A stretch of DNA of 25,345 bases from NCBI GenBank assembly GCA_902984215.1, contig CADWAF010000129.1:1-25345 (forward strand). Direction: 5' to 3'. The notes beneath the pieces are model-generated. The model made no database searches, was not told the DNA's origin, and saw only the letters and a list, made by a program, of their open reading frames with translations. The stretch's first letter is position 1. Each line of letters begins with the position of its first letter. This stretch comes from Willaertia magna. Lineage: Eukaryota; Heterolobosea; Eutetramitea; Acrasida; Naegleriidae. Of this stretch, positions 1 through 8,357 are shown piece after piece. A program made the position numbers and the translations under genes.

Positions 1-2336
1 GGTAATAAATCTCCTCCTCTAATATCACAAAAACGTAAAGCTGTACAGTTTAGTAATTCTTTGTGTAATTCTTTCCAATCTCCATTTATTTTAATATCTA
101 ACGCTGACAAGTGAGTGTAACATTTGTGAATAACTTTGGAAATCGGTAAAGGATTTAGGTATGGTTCTGTAATTTGTAAAATACATAAAGCACTTTTATC
201 ATGTTGTAAAAGTAGATTAGAGAAATGTTCAAAATATTCGTCAACATTTTCAATGTCAGTTTTTTCAATAATTAATTTTTCAATTTTGTAAACATTTTCC
301 TTTGTGGTAATTGTAGTTAAATCTTTAACGTTAACGTGATTACAATTTTCTAATTTAATATCATTTAAATCATTCATAATAGGTAAAGCGTTTAAAATGT
401 TAGAAGTGTTTTTACAATTAATAACGTTTAGTTTTTCAATCTTTCCAAAATTGTGTTGTCCATTATTATTAGTGCTATTATTATGCATTGTAAAATTTAA
501 AAGAGTTAATACTTTTACATTCTTAATAGCATTGTAAAATATTTCGTCACTGTTTTGTAAGTCTCCATTAATTAATTTTAATATTTTAATCTTTTCATTC
601 TTTCCAATTTGTTCCAATATAGTTTTAGTAAACAATTCAGAATAGTTTAAATCTATTGTAATTTGAGATAAATTTTCAAATAAATTATTATCATTTAAAT
701 TATAGTGATCTAATTTATCCTTCTTAAATAAGCCTTTTAATTCTAAAATTGTTAAATCTTTACAATTATCTTCAATTAATGTAAAGAACAAAGAAATATC
801 ATTAACCCATTCATAGTCATAGTTCAATCTTAATCTCTTTAACTTGTTATGATTTTCAATAAATGTTGTAATAATCTCTTGTTCTTCTTTTTCTAAAGTT
901 TGTTCATCTTTAATTTTTTTACTTGATTCAGGTTTAATTTTTAAATTAAAAGTTTCTAAATTTTTAAAACATTTCATTAAATCAATTATTGTAAAACCTT
1001 CTACATTATTTAATCTTAAATAATCCATTTCCAAATCTAAATGTAAAAGATAATTGTGATTTTTAATTTTATCTAACATTTGTTGTCTAAATGACAATGA
1101 CGTTTCATATTCATTGTAAAAAATCGAGAATTTATCTAAACATGATGAAAAGCATAATCTTAAAGTTTGTAGATTAGGAAATAAATTAAGGTGTAATAGA
1201 AAGTCAATAAAACTTAAATTTGTAAATAAATTTTTACCTAAATCCAAACAAGTTAAATTTGGATAAAAACTGTTAATGTTTAAAAAATTAAATAATTTCT
1301 CAAAATTATAATAAATATCATAAAACTCTTCATAAACATGTTCCTCTTTATAACTTAACATTTTAAATTCTTCTTCTTTTTCTAAACTTTCAAGTTTAAT
1401 TTTATTTTTCCTGTCAAATACAAAGGATTTAAATGGATATTCTTTTATAAATTTAAAGTTTTGAAATAAAATTTGTGTAAAATAAGTGTCAAGAAAACGA
1501 GGGAATGGAACGTAGCAATCATAAGTTATTTCTTTAAGGTTTTTAAAGCAAGCAAAGAAGAAATTGTAATTCATAAAACGGTCATCATTTAAACATTTAC
1601 AATTTGTTATTGTAATAGTTTTTAATGTTGTAAAGTGTGGATGATCAATTTCATATAAATATAACTTAAAGAAATCTACTGACAATCTCATACAATTATT
1701 TATTTTCAGTTCTTCTAAATTTGGGCAGTAATCTTTTATATATTTCATAACTAGATCTGTTACAAAAGCACAATCGTTAAATTCCATACTTTTAATAAAA
1801 CTACCATATTTGTGTATAAAATTTAAATAAAAACATTCATTTAAATAAATATTTGAATTAAAATTAAACATTTCATTATATTCTAATGCTGAATGTCTAT
1901 TTTGTACATTTAAATGATATCTATAACTATCAGGACATAAATAGTCACTATAATTATTTACCCAACTTGGTAAATTATCAACATCATTCTTAACATCAAT
2001 TCCAAAATAAATTCTTTCAAATAATAAAGAATGATAATATTCACTTTCTTCATTTGAAATAAAACTCTTTAAATAATTATTTATTCTTAAAGACGCTTGT
2101 TTATTGTCAACATTATAAACATGTTGATTGTTGTTAATAAGTAAATAAAAAAATAGAGATATTTGTTGACATTTTAAAATATTAAAAGTGGGAAGGTATT
2201 GTAAAATATTAACCCACAAATCAACTGGAAAATGAAATAGAATATTGTTTATCATCTTTTTATCTAATTGATAAATTGCGTTAAACATTTCTTTACTTTC
2301 TAAAGTCATTTCTTTCTTTTCTTCTTGTTGAGACAT
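1..2336 (-). CDS. F-box/leucine-rich-repeat protein, C-terminus beyond left edge
   Basis: An open frame runs from the ATG at 2334-2336, preceded by an A-run, to the left edge without a stop, giving about 778 codons; the rest lies outside the window. Residues about 33-70 look like an F-box: FPVDLWVNILQYLPTFNILK followed by a CQQIS...FYLLIN segment. After it come irregular leucine-rich repeats to the edge, with units such as CPNLEELKINNCMRL, FPNLQTLRLCF, CKDLTILELKGL and KIEKLNVINC, a pattern of N/CxL..L.L..C typical of FBXL-type repeats. In such proteins the F-box binds Skp1 in an SCF ubiquitin ligase and the repeats choose the substrate; the role here is inferred from that. Two Lys/Glu-rich stretches interrupt the repeats. 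The gene is divergent from the repeat-arm genes to its right, which include F-box relatives. Gene type is fairly sure, substrate unknown. Confidence 0.8.
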   Translation of the reverse strand, partial: MSQQEEKKEMTLESKEMFNAIYQLDKKMINNILFHFPVDLWVNILQYLPTFNILKCQQISLFFYLLINNNQHVYNVDNKQASLRINNYLKSFISNEESEYYHSLLFERIYFGIDVKNDVDNLPSWVNNYSDYLCPDSYRYHLNVQNRHSALEYNEMFNFNSNIYLNECFYLNFIHKYGSFIKSMEFNDCAFVTDLVMKYIKDYCPNLEELKINNCMRLSVDFFKLYLYEIDHPHFTTLKTITITNCKCLNDDRFMNYNFFFACFKNLKEITYDCYVPFPRFLDTYFTQILFQNFKFIKEYPFKSFVFDRKNKIKLESLEKEEEFKMLSYKEEHVYEEFYDIYYNFEKLFNFLNINSFYPNLTCLDLGKNLFTNLSFIDFLLHLNLFPNLQTLRLCFSSCLDKFSIFYNEYETSLSFRQQMLDKIKNHNYLLHLDLEMDYLRLNNVEGFTIIDLMKCFKNLETFNLKIKPESSKKIKDEQTLEKEEQEIITTFIENHNKLKRLRLNYDYEWVNDISLFFTLIEDNCKDLTILELKGLFKKDKLDHYNLNDNNLFENLSQITIDLNYSELFTKTILEQIGKNEKIKILKLINGDLQNSDEIFYNAIKNVKVLTLLNFTMHNNSTNNNGQHNFGKIEKLNVINCKNTSNILNALPIMNDLNDIKLENCNHVNVKDLTTITTKENVYKIEKLIIEKTDIENVDEYFEHFSNLLLQHDKSALCILQITEPYLNPLPISKVIHKCYTHLSALDIKINGDWKELHKELLNCTALRFCDIRGGDLL

Positions 2337-2400
2337 TTTTTTTCACACAACAATTTGTTTCTGGAAGCTTAAAGGTGAAATTAAATATCAATTTTTCGAG

Positions 2401-2660
2401 GTGTGAATTTTGCCACTTTTGGCTTGTCAACCATCTTTAGTTTGTAAAAGATTTATCTCCGAGGGTTGTTACAAGAGTTATAGTGTTACACTGCGTACTA
2501 GATGAGTGGCTCCGTAATAACTTTAAATTAAAAGAATTTTGTAAAAAAGCTTTCAGTTTTATAATTTGAAACTATTACTACTGCGGACTGTTCTTTTAAA
2601 GAGTGCATGTTGTAACTGATTTTCTCACAACCAATCATTTTATTGATTGTAAAATTTGTG
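2401..2660 (+). repeat. Left arm of inverted repeat: conserved leader/promoter block
   Basis: This block is the reverse complement of 25086-25345 with small indels and substitutions. Its first 60 bases match with a single visible mismatch, and long matching stretches continue, for example around CTTTCAGTTTTATAATTTG and the final GTAAAATTTGTGAAAAAA. In the right arm the block ends directly at the ATG of a broken F-box gene, so it is probably the 5' leader and promoter of that family. Here it lies between the divergent F-box/LRR gene and the F-box remnant, so it may also serve the LRR gene. Homology begins at 2401, which pairs with the last base of the window, so the true outer end of the repeat is not visible. 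Confidence 0.85.
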
Positions 2661-2804
2661 AAAAAATTAAATCAATTATTAAATAATTTCTTTACAACTA
2701 ATTGGGATAAACAAAAATTAATTAATTATTTGTCTTATTTAATTAATAATAAATTAAATACAATGTTAGTTAATTTAGAAGAAAAAAGTAAAGAATTTAT
2801 TTGA
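2661..2804 (+). pseudogene. F-box gene remnant (last 47 codons plus stop)
   Basis: This frame reads open to a TGA at 2802-2804 and encodes a segment closely similar to the C-terminal end of the broken F-box gene at 23848-25080, with shared strings KLNQLLN, QKLINYLSY, LNTMLVNLE and KSKEFI. It is fused straight onto the leader block with no start codon or F-box, so about 1.1 kb of the right-arm gene is missing here. The join lies in an A-run present at both ends of the missing piece. The following 3' flank, about 2805-2866, also matches the right arm (about 23790-23847). The NHL gene that comes next in the right arm is absent. Differences from the right copy are mostly conservative, which suggests the deletion is not ancient. 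Confidence 0.8.
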
Positions 2805-2973
2805 GAGTTTACAATTTTTAAATATAACTTTACATTATTTATCTACCACAGTTTTTTTAATTTAAAAACCATTCTTGCCACATCCATACGGAGTAAAATT
2901 GGTCACGTTTGGTTACAATAATCCAATCAAAATCCAGTCAAATTGCAGTCAAAATGAAAAAGCTCCATAAAAA

Positions 2974-3762
2974 ATGTCACAACATCAAGAAGAAGAACCA
3001 GAATTTAAAGAAATTAAACCAACATTATCAAAAGAAGAACTTGAAATAAAACAAAAATTCTTCTTTGAAGATATGGTTACTTTTGTTCACTGTTTAAAAA
3101 AAGCAAATGATCATACTATCTTTTTTGAACATAGTTTTAAACTTTACACTGATCTCTGTTTAGCTAATTTATATAAAAAAAAGTTAAAGAAAACTGGAAT
3201 TGATTGTGTCGATAAATTTATTAAAGATAATGTGAAGGAGAATTTAACAAAAGAAGAACAAGTTGATTTAATTTCTAATTTAAAAGATTGTGTTAAAAAT
3301 GATAAAGAAACTAATGAATATTTAAATTTAGTAACTGATTTAAGAGATTTCTATTATCAACCAACAAGTTTTAGAAATTTAGCGCCAAATGTATTACAAT
3401 TATTATTTACAAATAATTTTAGAAATAAGAATTTAAATGATTTTAAAATTAAAGATAATTTTTCAAAAGAACAAATATTTGGAATGTATGACAAGGTGAC
3501 AAATGAAATTTTACAAAATGAATTTAATGAACTTAAAAGTTGTTTAAAAAATGAAGAAATTTGTGGCAAACCTTTTTTTCATTATTCAGCTGCATTAGAT
3601 ATTATTTGTAATAAAGATTATATTAAGAAATGTTTAAAGAAAAGGATGGAAGATATTGAAAACTGTGCAATGCGAGATTTTGTTGAATGTGAAAAAGAGC
3701 AAACTCTTGAGAGCCATTTGGTGGACTCTTATTTGTTGGAAAAGTTTGCACCGGTGGTGTAA
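2974..3762 (+). CDS. Uncharacterised 262-aa protein, left-arm paralogue
   Basis: I do not recognise this family. It is an intact frame from an A-run-preceded ATG to TAA, with a close inverted paralogue at 22061-22858; roughly three quarters of residues match by eye. The best conserved stretch is about residues 133-155 (FRNLAPNVLQLLFTNNFRNK), followed by DNFSKEQ and KVTNEILQNEFNEL. Many Cys positions are shared (HCLKK, LCLAN, DCV, SCL, IICNKDYI, CLKK, ENC, EC). The protein is charged and predicted largely helical, with no signal peptide or membrane segment. About 65 bases before the ATG also match the right copy, ending in CTCCATAAAAAA. Retention of an open frame in both arms while neighbours decay suggests the protein is used. 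Function unknown. Confidence 0.75.
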   Translation: MSQHQEEEPEFKEIKPTLSKEELEIKQKFFFEDMVTFVHCLKKANDHTIFFEHSFKLYTDLCLANLYKKKLKKTGIDCVDKFIKDNVKENLTKEEQVDLISNLKDCVKNDKETNEYLNLVTDLRDFYYQPTSFRNLAPNVLQLLFTNNFRNKNLNDFKIKDNFSKEQIFGMYDKVTNEILQNEFNELKSCLKNEEICGKPFFHYSAALDIICNKDYIKKCLKKRMEDIENCAMRDFVECEKEQTLESHLVDSYLLEKFAPVV

Positions 3763-4120
3763 TGTTTTCTAATAAATCTTTAAGATAAATAATTTAATAA
3801 GGTTTAATAAATTTAATGTGCATTATTTATGTATTTAAATAGATTATTCTTTTGTATTGGATGCCATTAGCTGCATTAACTAAAAGATTGAAACATAAAT
3901 TAAAAAGAAAAGGTGATAGCTGTAATAGAAGTAGTAAGTTTGTTATTAACTAAGACTTGTATTTTATGACTGTTAAACTGGTTAGTTGGACATGAAGGTG
4001 TTGCTCGTATTTTCACAAATTAAATGTTGGCTCTTTGTAAAGAAATACAGTATTGTCAACTAAAAAGTTTACAAAACAGAAAAAAAATTAAAAAAAACTT
4101 AAAAAAAAAATTAAAAAAAA
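3763..4120. other. Intergenic region between repeat arm and SET/MYND gene
   Basis: No conserved gene is seen. The stretch holds the 3' flank of the 262-aa gene, where I see no match to the 3' flank of the right paralogue, so the inverted repeat seems to end near 3762. It also holds a 30-codon open frame at 3861-3953 (+), starting MPLAALTKRLKHKLKRKG, which could be an upstream open reading frame of the next gene or chance. The last 50 bases are almost pure A-runs leading to the ATG at 4121. Confidence 0.4.
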
Positions 4121-5956
4121 ATGCCCTGCTTACAAATGCTAGATTTCCGAAATGAAGCCCTTTCCTACCAAGAACTTCATCAACAAGGCTTAACACTCTT
4201 CCAAAATAAAAACTATGAAGAAGCCTCCATTAAATTTACCGACGCAATCGTATCTCTAAAAAAACATTACTGGAACATTTTACTAAAAGAAAAATATGAT
4301 ATTCTTATCCTTCTAACAAGCCTACAACAAGATACTTTATTAGAAGATTTTATCTTTAATGAAGAATCTAAAAAATCTCAATTAAAAACAATTTTAAGTT
4401 GTCGTTCAGCTTGTTATTTACAAATGAGTTTATGGATATTAGCTGAAAGTGATGCTATATTAATAGTTAAATATTTAGATCCAAATTTTATAAAAGGATA
4501 TTTAAGATTATATTGCGCTAAAAAAGGAATGAAAAATTATCAACATGCTATTCAATATTTACAATATGCCTTACAAAAATCACCTTCTTTAGAAAATGAC
4601 GCAATACCCACACTTCCAAAAGAAGAAAAATATTTAAAAAATAAAGCGCAAAAATTAAATAAAATATCAAAGCCCATAACTTTATCAGAAGAAATTGAAT
4701 ATTTATATTATAAATTGGAAAAACAACAAAATAAATTAAAAGAAGAACAAGAATTAAATAAAAATAATAATAAAACTTTACAACAAACAAATAAATACGC
4801 AACCAATCAACAATATACAAAAAAATTATTAAACTATTTTAATAAAAAAATAAAATTAATAATGAATTTACCTGAAAATAGTAATGAAAATAAAGAAATT
4901 GAAATGTTAAATAGAATGGTTAAAGAAAATGATTTAAATGATATTATAAAAATTGAAAATACAAAAGAAATGGGTAAAGCAGTTTTTGTAAAACGTAATT
5001 GTAAAAAAGGTCAACTTGTTTTTAAAGAAAGATATCCTATATTAGCAGCTACTATTTATTATAAAGATTATTGTTCATATTGTTTAAAAAAATTACAGAA
5101 AAGGATATTTAATTGTAAAAATAATTGTAAATTTGAGTTTTATTGTAGTGAAGAATGTTGTAAATTAGCGTGGGATAAATATCATCAATTTACATGCGAT
5201 TTAAATATGGATTTAGTTTACAATTATTGTAAACAAGGATTAACTACAAGTTCACGTTTTCATTTACTTCAAATTAAATTATTTGGTTTATTATATAATT
5301 ATTTACAAAATGGTTTACAAAGTAATTTACAAAATAATTTACCAAATAATTTACAAAATATTTATGATGATTTATTATTTGCAGTTACAATGGCTAATGG
5401 TTCATTTGATTTTGAAAAAACACATATTAGTCCAAGTGATGCGTTTAAATATTTGTTTATAAATAATAATTTATTACCTGTAAAATTAAATCCAATATTT
5501 GATGCTTGTTTTTATGAATGTTTATTATTAAAAATGTTAACAAATTTATTTGGTGTAGTTGCAATGCACGATCATAAAGAAGATGGATATAATCATCACC
5601 ACAATTGTCAACTTGGATGTTCTGGCCATAGTCATAGCCATGGACATCACCATAGTCATGAAGAAGAAGCAACGAGTAGTGGTATTCCACATGGTATTTC
5701 AATGTATGGTTTAGAAACAATTTTAAATCATTCTTGTGTACCAAATATAGTAGGTGGAATAGCTCAAAGAGATATACAAAAGAATGAACAATTACAACAT
5801 TCTTATTTACCTATTAATGATGAAGAATTAATGAAAAATCCATGGGCTAGAGCACAAGCTTTGATACAATATGGTTTTGTATGTGATTGTGAATTATGTA
5901 ATAAGGACGGAACGAAATTAATTTTGGAAACTTATTGGAAGAATTTTAATGAATAA
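4121..5956 (+). CDS. SET/MYND (SMYD-type) lysine methyltransferase with TPR N-terminus and His-rich insert
   Basis: The 611-aa protein is predicted to methylate protein lysines using S-adenosylmethionine. Residues about 15-155 look like TPR helices (YQELHQQGLTLFQNKNYEEA is a clear unit). A Lys/Gln/Asn-rich probable coiled coil follows at 185-235. The first SET part is near 275-310 (KEMGKAVFVKRNCKKGQ). A MYND zinc finger spans about 318-359, with CSYC, YCSEEC and YHQFTC supplying Cys and His ligands. The second SET part has the hallmark NHSCVPN at 536-542 and ends in the post-SET CDCELC at 588-593. Two features are unusual: Asn/Leu/Gln repeats at about 396-413, and a His-rich loop at about 482-516 just before the NHSC motif. 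N-terminal TPR plus SET/MYND resembles SMYD4-like proteins. Family call is firm; substrate unknown. Confidence 0.88.
   Translation: MPCLQMLDFRNEALSYQELHQQGLTLFQNKNYEEASIKFTDAIVSLKKHYWNILLKEKYDILILLTSLQQDTLLEDFIFNEESKKSQLKTILSCRSACYLQMSLWILAESDAILIVKYLDPNFIKGYLRLYCAKKGMKNYQHAIQYLQYALQKSPSLENDAIPTLPKEEKYLKNKAQKLNKISKPITLSEEIEYLYYKLEKQQNKLKEEQELNKNNNKTLQQTNKYATNQQYTKKLLNYFNKKIKLIMNLPENSNENKEIEMLNRMVKENDLNDIIKIENTKEMGKAVFVKRNCKKGQLVFKERYPILAATIYYKDYCSYCLKKLQKRIFNCKNNCKFEFYCSEECCKLAWDKYHQFTCDLNMDLVYNYCKQGLTTSSRFHLLQIKLFGLLYNYLQNGLQSNLQNNLPNNLQNIYDDLLFAVTMANGSFDFEKTHISPSDAFKYLFINNNLLPVKLNPIFDACFYECLLLKMLTNLFGVVAMHDHKEDGYNHHHNCQLGCSGHSHSHGHHHSHEEEATSSGIPHGISMYGLETILNHSCVPNIVGGIAQRDIQKNEQLQHSYLPINDEELMKNPWARAQALIQYGFVCDCELCNKDGTKLILETYWKNFNE
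5316..5370 (+). repeat. Short tandem repeat inside the SET/MYND gene
   Basis: Imperfect 12-18 nt units built on ATTTACAAAATAATTTACAA are repeated several times and encode LQNGLQSNLQNNLPNNLQNI. It looks like local replication-slippage expansion inside a loop between the MYND finger and the rest of the SET domain. Confidence 0.6.
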
Positions 5957-6085
5957 TTTATTTCTAAATTTTAAAACTTTTAATAATTAAATATTTATTT
6001 TAATGAAAAATTTATTTATTTGTATAATTTACAAATCTATTTGTTGTTGTTATTATTTACCATTGGTTATGTATAACTATATTAC

Positions 6086-6121
6086 AAATTGTAAAATATT
6101 ATATGTTACAAATTTACAATT
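6086..6121. other. Small inverted repeat between convergent genes
   Basis: AAATTGTAAA near 6086-6095 and TTTACAATT near 6113-6121 could pair as a short stem across about 17 bases. It lies in the 178-base gap between two convergent 3' ends, so a role in 3'-end formation is possible. The motif itself is very common in this window, so chance is a serious alternative. Confidence 0.25.
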
Positions 6122-6134
6122 ATTTAAAAAATAA

Positions 6135-7280
6135 TTATTTTGTATTATTATAAGGAACTGGTGCAGAAGAAGAACGTTTCTTAAACCATTTCGTAAACAT
6201 TGCAAGTTTAGAATCTTGTGATTTCTTCTTCCTTCCCTTCTTTTCCTCTATTATATGATTAACATTATTATTATTAACAATAGTAGTATCTTCCTCCACA
6301 AATTGATTTTTAAAAGTCTCTAAAAACTCTTTATACTCATGTGGAGAATCAATCCTATCTTTGCCAGAACTACCTCCACTAGCATTACTATCATGACTAT
6401 TCGTTGGTTTGTGTGGACTATTGTTATATCCAACAGCTGACGTTGATTTAAGTGGACTATTATTCGTAGATGGTGAAGAGGATGATAATGGCGGTTTCAA
6501 ACTAAAACGTCTAAATCGTTCACTTAATGAAGCTAATGAGCTACTGTATGAAGATTTGTTATTATTATTCAATTTAAATTTAGTTAAATGTTTTTGTATC
6601 ACATCTTCTAAAATACCATTCACATTCTCACCAGTCATACAAGAACATTCATAATATTGAATACCATTATTATTATTTAAATTATAATATTCAATTAATT
6701 TTTCTTTTAATTCATCTACATGTTTTTGATTGACTTGTCTTTCATCTTCTAAATCAATTTTTGTACCAATAATATATTTTTGAAATTCTTTTTGTAAAAA
6801 TAAATTATCATTACAATGAAAATAATTATAATATTCAATTATCATTTCTAATGAATTTAAATCTGTAATATCATATAAAAATAGTATAATATCTGCTGTA
6901 AATATTATATCATTATCAATTATATTTTCTGAATAGCAGCAATCACTATTATTTAATTGTGAGGCAGCTATATCACTTACAACACTTAATTGTAAAATTA
7001 ATTCTTTATGTTGATGTTTTAAATGTTTTGTAAATGTAGTTCTACTTTTAGTTGACATATCACTTACAAAATAACCATTAGTAAAATAGGAAGCTAATGC
7101 ATGTTTACCTGTATTGGAAGAACCTACCAATGCAATACGTATCGTTGTAGTTGTTACATTGTTATTATTATTACTTAATGATGCATTAGATTCTCTACGA
7201 TGATAATTTAGTGGACTATTACTAACACTACCAGTCATACTGGTGGATAGCGTTGGAAAGGAGGATGAATAGGAAGACAT
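6135..7280 (-). CDS. Divergent Ras-like GTPase-fold protein, possible pseudo-GTPase
   Basis: The 381-aa protein has a Ras/Rab-like core at residues about 46-232 with low-complexity extensions. Recognisable pieces are IRIALVGSSNTGKHA (P-loop, 53-60), ADIILFLYDITDLNSLE (strand 4 region), IIGTKIDLEDERQV (G4, near 172-175) and YYECSCMTGENV (G5, near 212-216). Several nucleotide-binding residues are altered. The P-loop ends GKH rather than GKS/T, the DxxG switch II motif seems to be DIAA, G4 is TKID instead of NKxD, and G5 is SCM instead of SAK. The C-terminal region is rich in Ser, Asn and basic residues, ends VPYNNTK and has no CAAX prenylation box. It may bind nucleotide weakly or act as a scaffold. 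Fold call is good, activity doubtful. Confidence 0.75.
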   Translation of the reverse strand: MSSYSSSFPTLSTSMTGSVSNSPLNYHRRESNASLSNNNNNVTTTTIRIALVGSSNTGKHALASYFTNGYFVSDMSTKSRTTFTKHLKHQHKELILQLSVVSDIAASQLNNSDCCYSENIIDNDIIFTADIILFLYDITDLNSLEMIIEYYNYFHCNDNLFLQKEFQKYIIGTKIDLEDERQVNQKHVDELKEKLIEYYNLNNNNGIQYYECSCMTGENVNGILEDVIQKHLTKFKLNNNNKSSYSSSLASLSERFRRFSLKPPLSSSSPSTNNSPLKSTSAVGYNNSPHKPTNSHDSNASGGSSGKDRIDSPHEYKEFLETFKNQFVEEDTTIVNNNNVNHIIEEKKGRKKKSQDSKLAMFTKWFKKRSSSAPVPYNNTK

Positions 7281-8357
7281 GATTATTATTGTATTTGTTT
7301 GTTGAATCTAAATGCCGGTTTGTTTTAGTTATCTAGCTATGCGTTTGTTTGTTGGTCTGTTTGTTTTTTTACTTTTTGAAAAGTGAAAAGTAATTTGCTA
7401 TGTTTTGTTTTTGATGACTCTTGAGCGTCTAAAAGATTTTTCTGTTTGGCTCTTTTGAATATACGACAATCAATACTTCTTGTAACTAAGTTTTGCAAGT
7501 CAATAAAGGCTTGAATGTTTGTTTGTTTGTTTGCTTTGGTTTGTTGCTATTACGAGTGAATGTCTGTAATATTAACGCTTATATGGAAAGCTTCTTCTTC
7601 TTCTTTTATTGCAAGGCTGAAGGCTGCTGGTTTGTTTGTATAACAGACTCTAATATCAAAATGTAGTTTTCGTATTTTTTTTGTTTAAAATTCAATAAAA
7701 TTACCCACACCTTTCCTTAAGAAAGAAAAACAATTTTAATTTGGTATGACTCAATTCCCAATCAGGTCTACAAATAAAGTAAAGGTTTTTTACTTTTGGT
7801 CTATGTTATCCCTAAATGAATTTACAAAATTTAAATTAAATGGGAGAAATTAATTTGCATATGTTCGTACTAGATTTACAAATTGTTTGAATTGTTATAA
7901 TTGTATTTTAGTGGAATTGTTTTAATTATTTTGATGCGAATGGCCAAATGAATGGTTTGGTTGTCCACAATTGTGTTAGATTAGAGAATAGATTTACTAT
8001 CTGGAGTAATGGCTGTACATTTGAATTGTCAATGATTGTCACTTGTTATTTTAAAATGTAATGAATATGGCCTGCATTGTTTTGTTTTATCTATTTTAAA
8101 GCAAAAGGTACATGCGAAGTAAATGGTTAAAATTTAAGTTTCTTTTTGTATAATCTCTTTGAATTTAATTGATTCTTTATTAAACCGCTAAGGGAATTAA
8201 TTATAAAACCTTAGGCATTATAAAATTAAGCATTATCATACCCATTGTACTTAGTGTTTGTATGATCGTAAACGTTTACTGTAAATTATTGTTTATAAAA
8301 GTATGTATTAAAACAATTATAAAAGTCATTATAATAATTATTTATTTTAAAAAAGAA
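7281..8357. other. 1.1-kb intergenic region upstream of Ras-like gene
   Basis: No gene is supported on either strand. It contains the presumed promoter of the Ras-like gene and the 3' flank of the 457-aa gene. Simple repeats are visible: TTTG/TGTT-rich runs at about 7300-7365 and 7515-7550, and a CTTCTTCTT run near 7590. Composition is less AT-extreme than in most gaps here. Confidence 0.4.

Noticed and set aside
3357..3569. Minus-strand open frame opposite the left 262-aa gene, with a partner at 22284-22490
   Set aside because: It is a shadow of the conserved coding strand. It appears in both copies only because the sense genes are similar.
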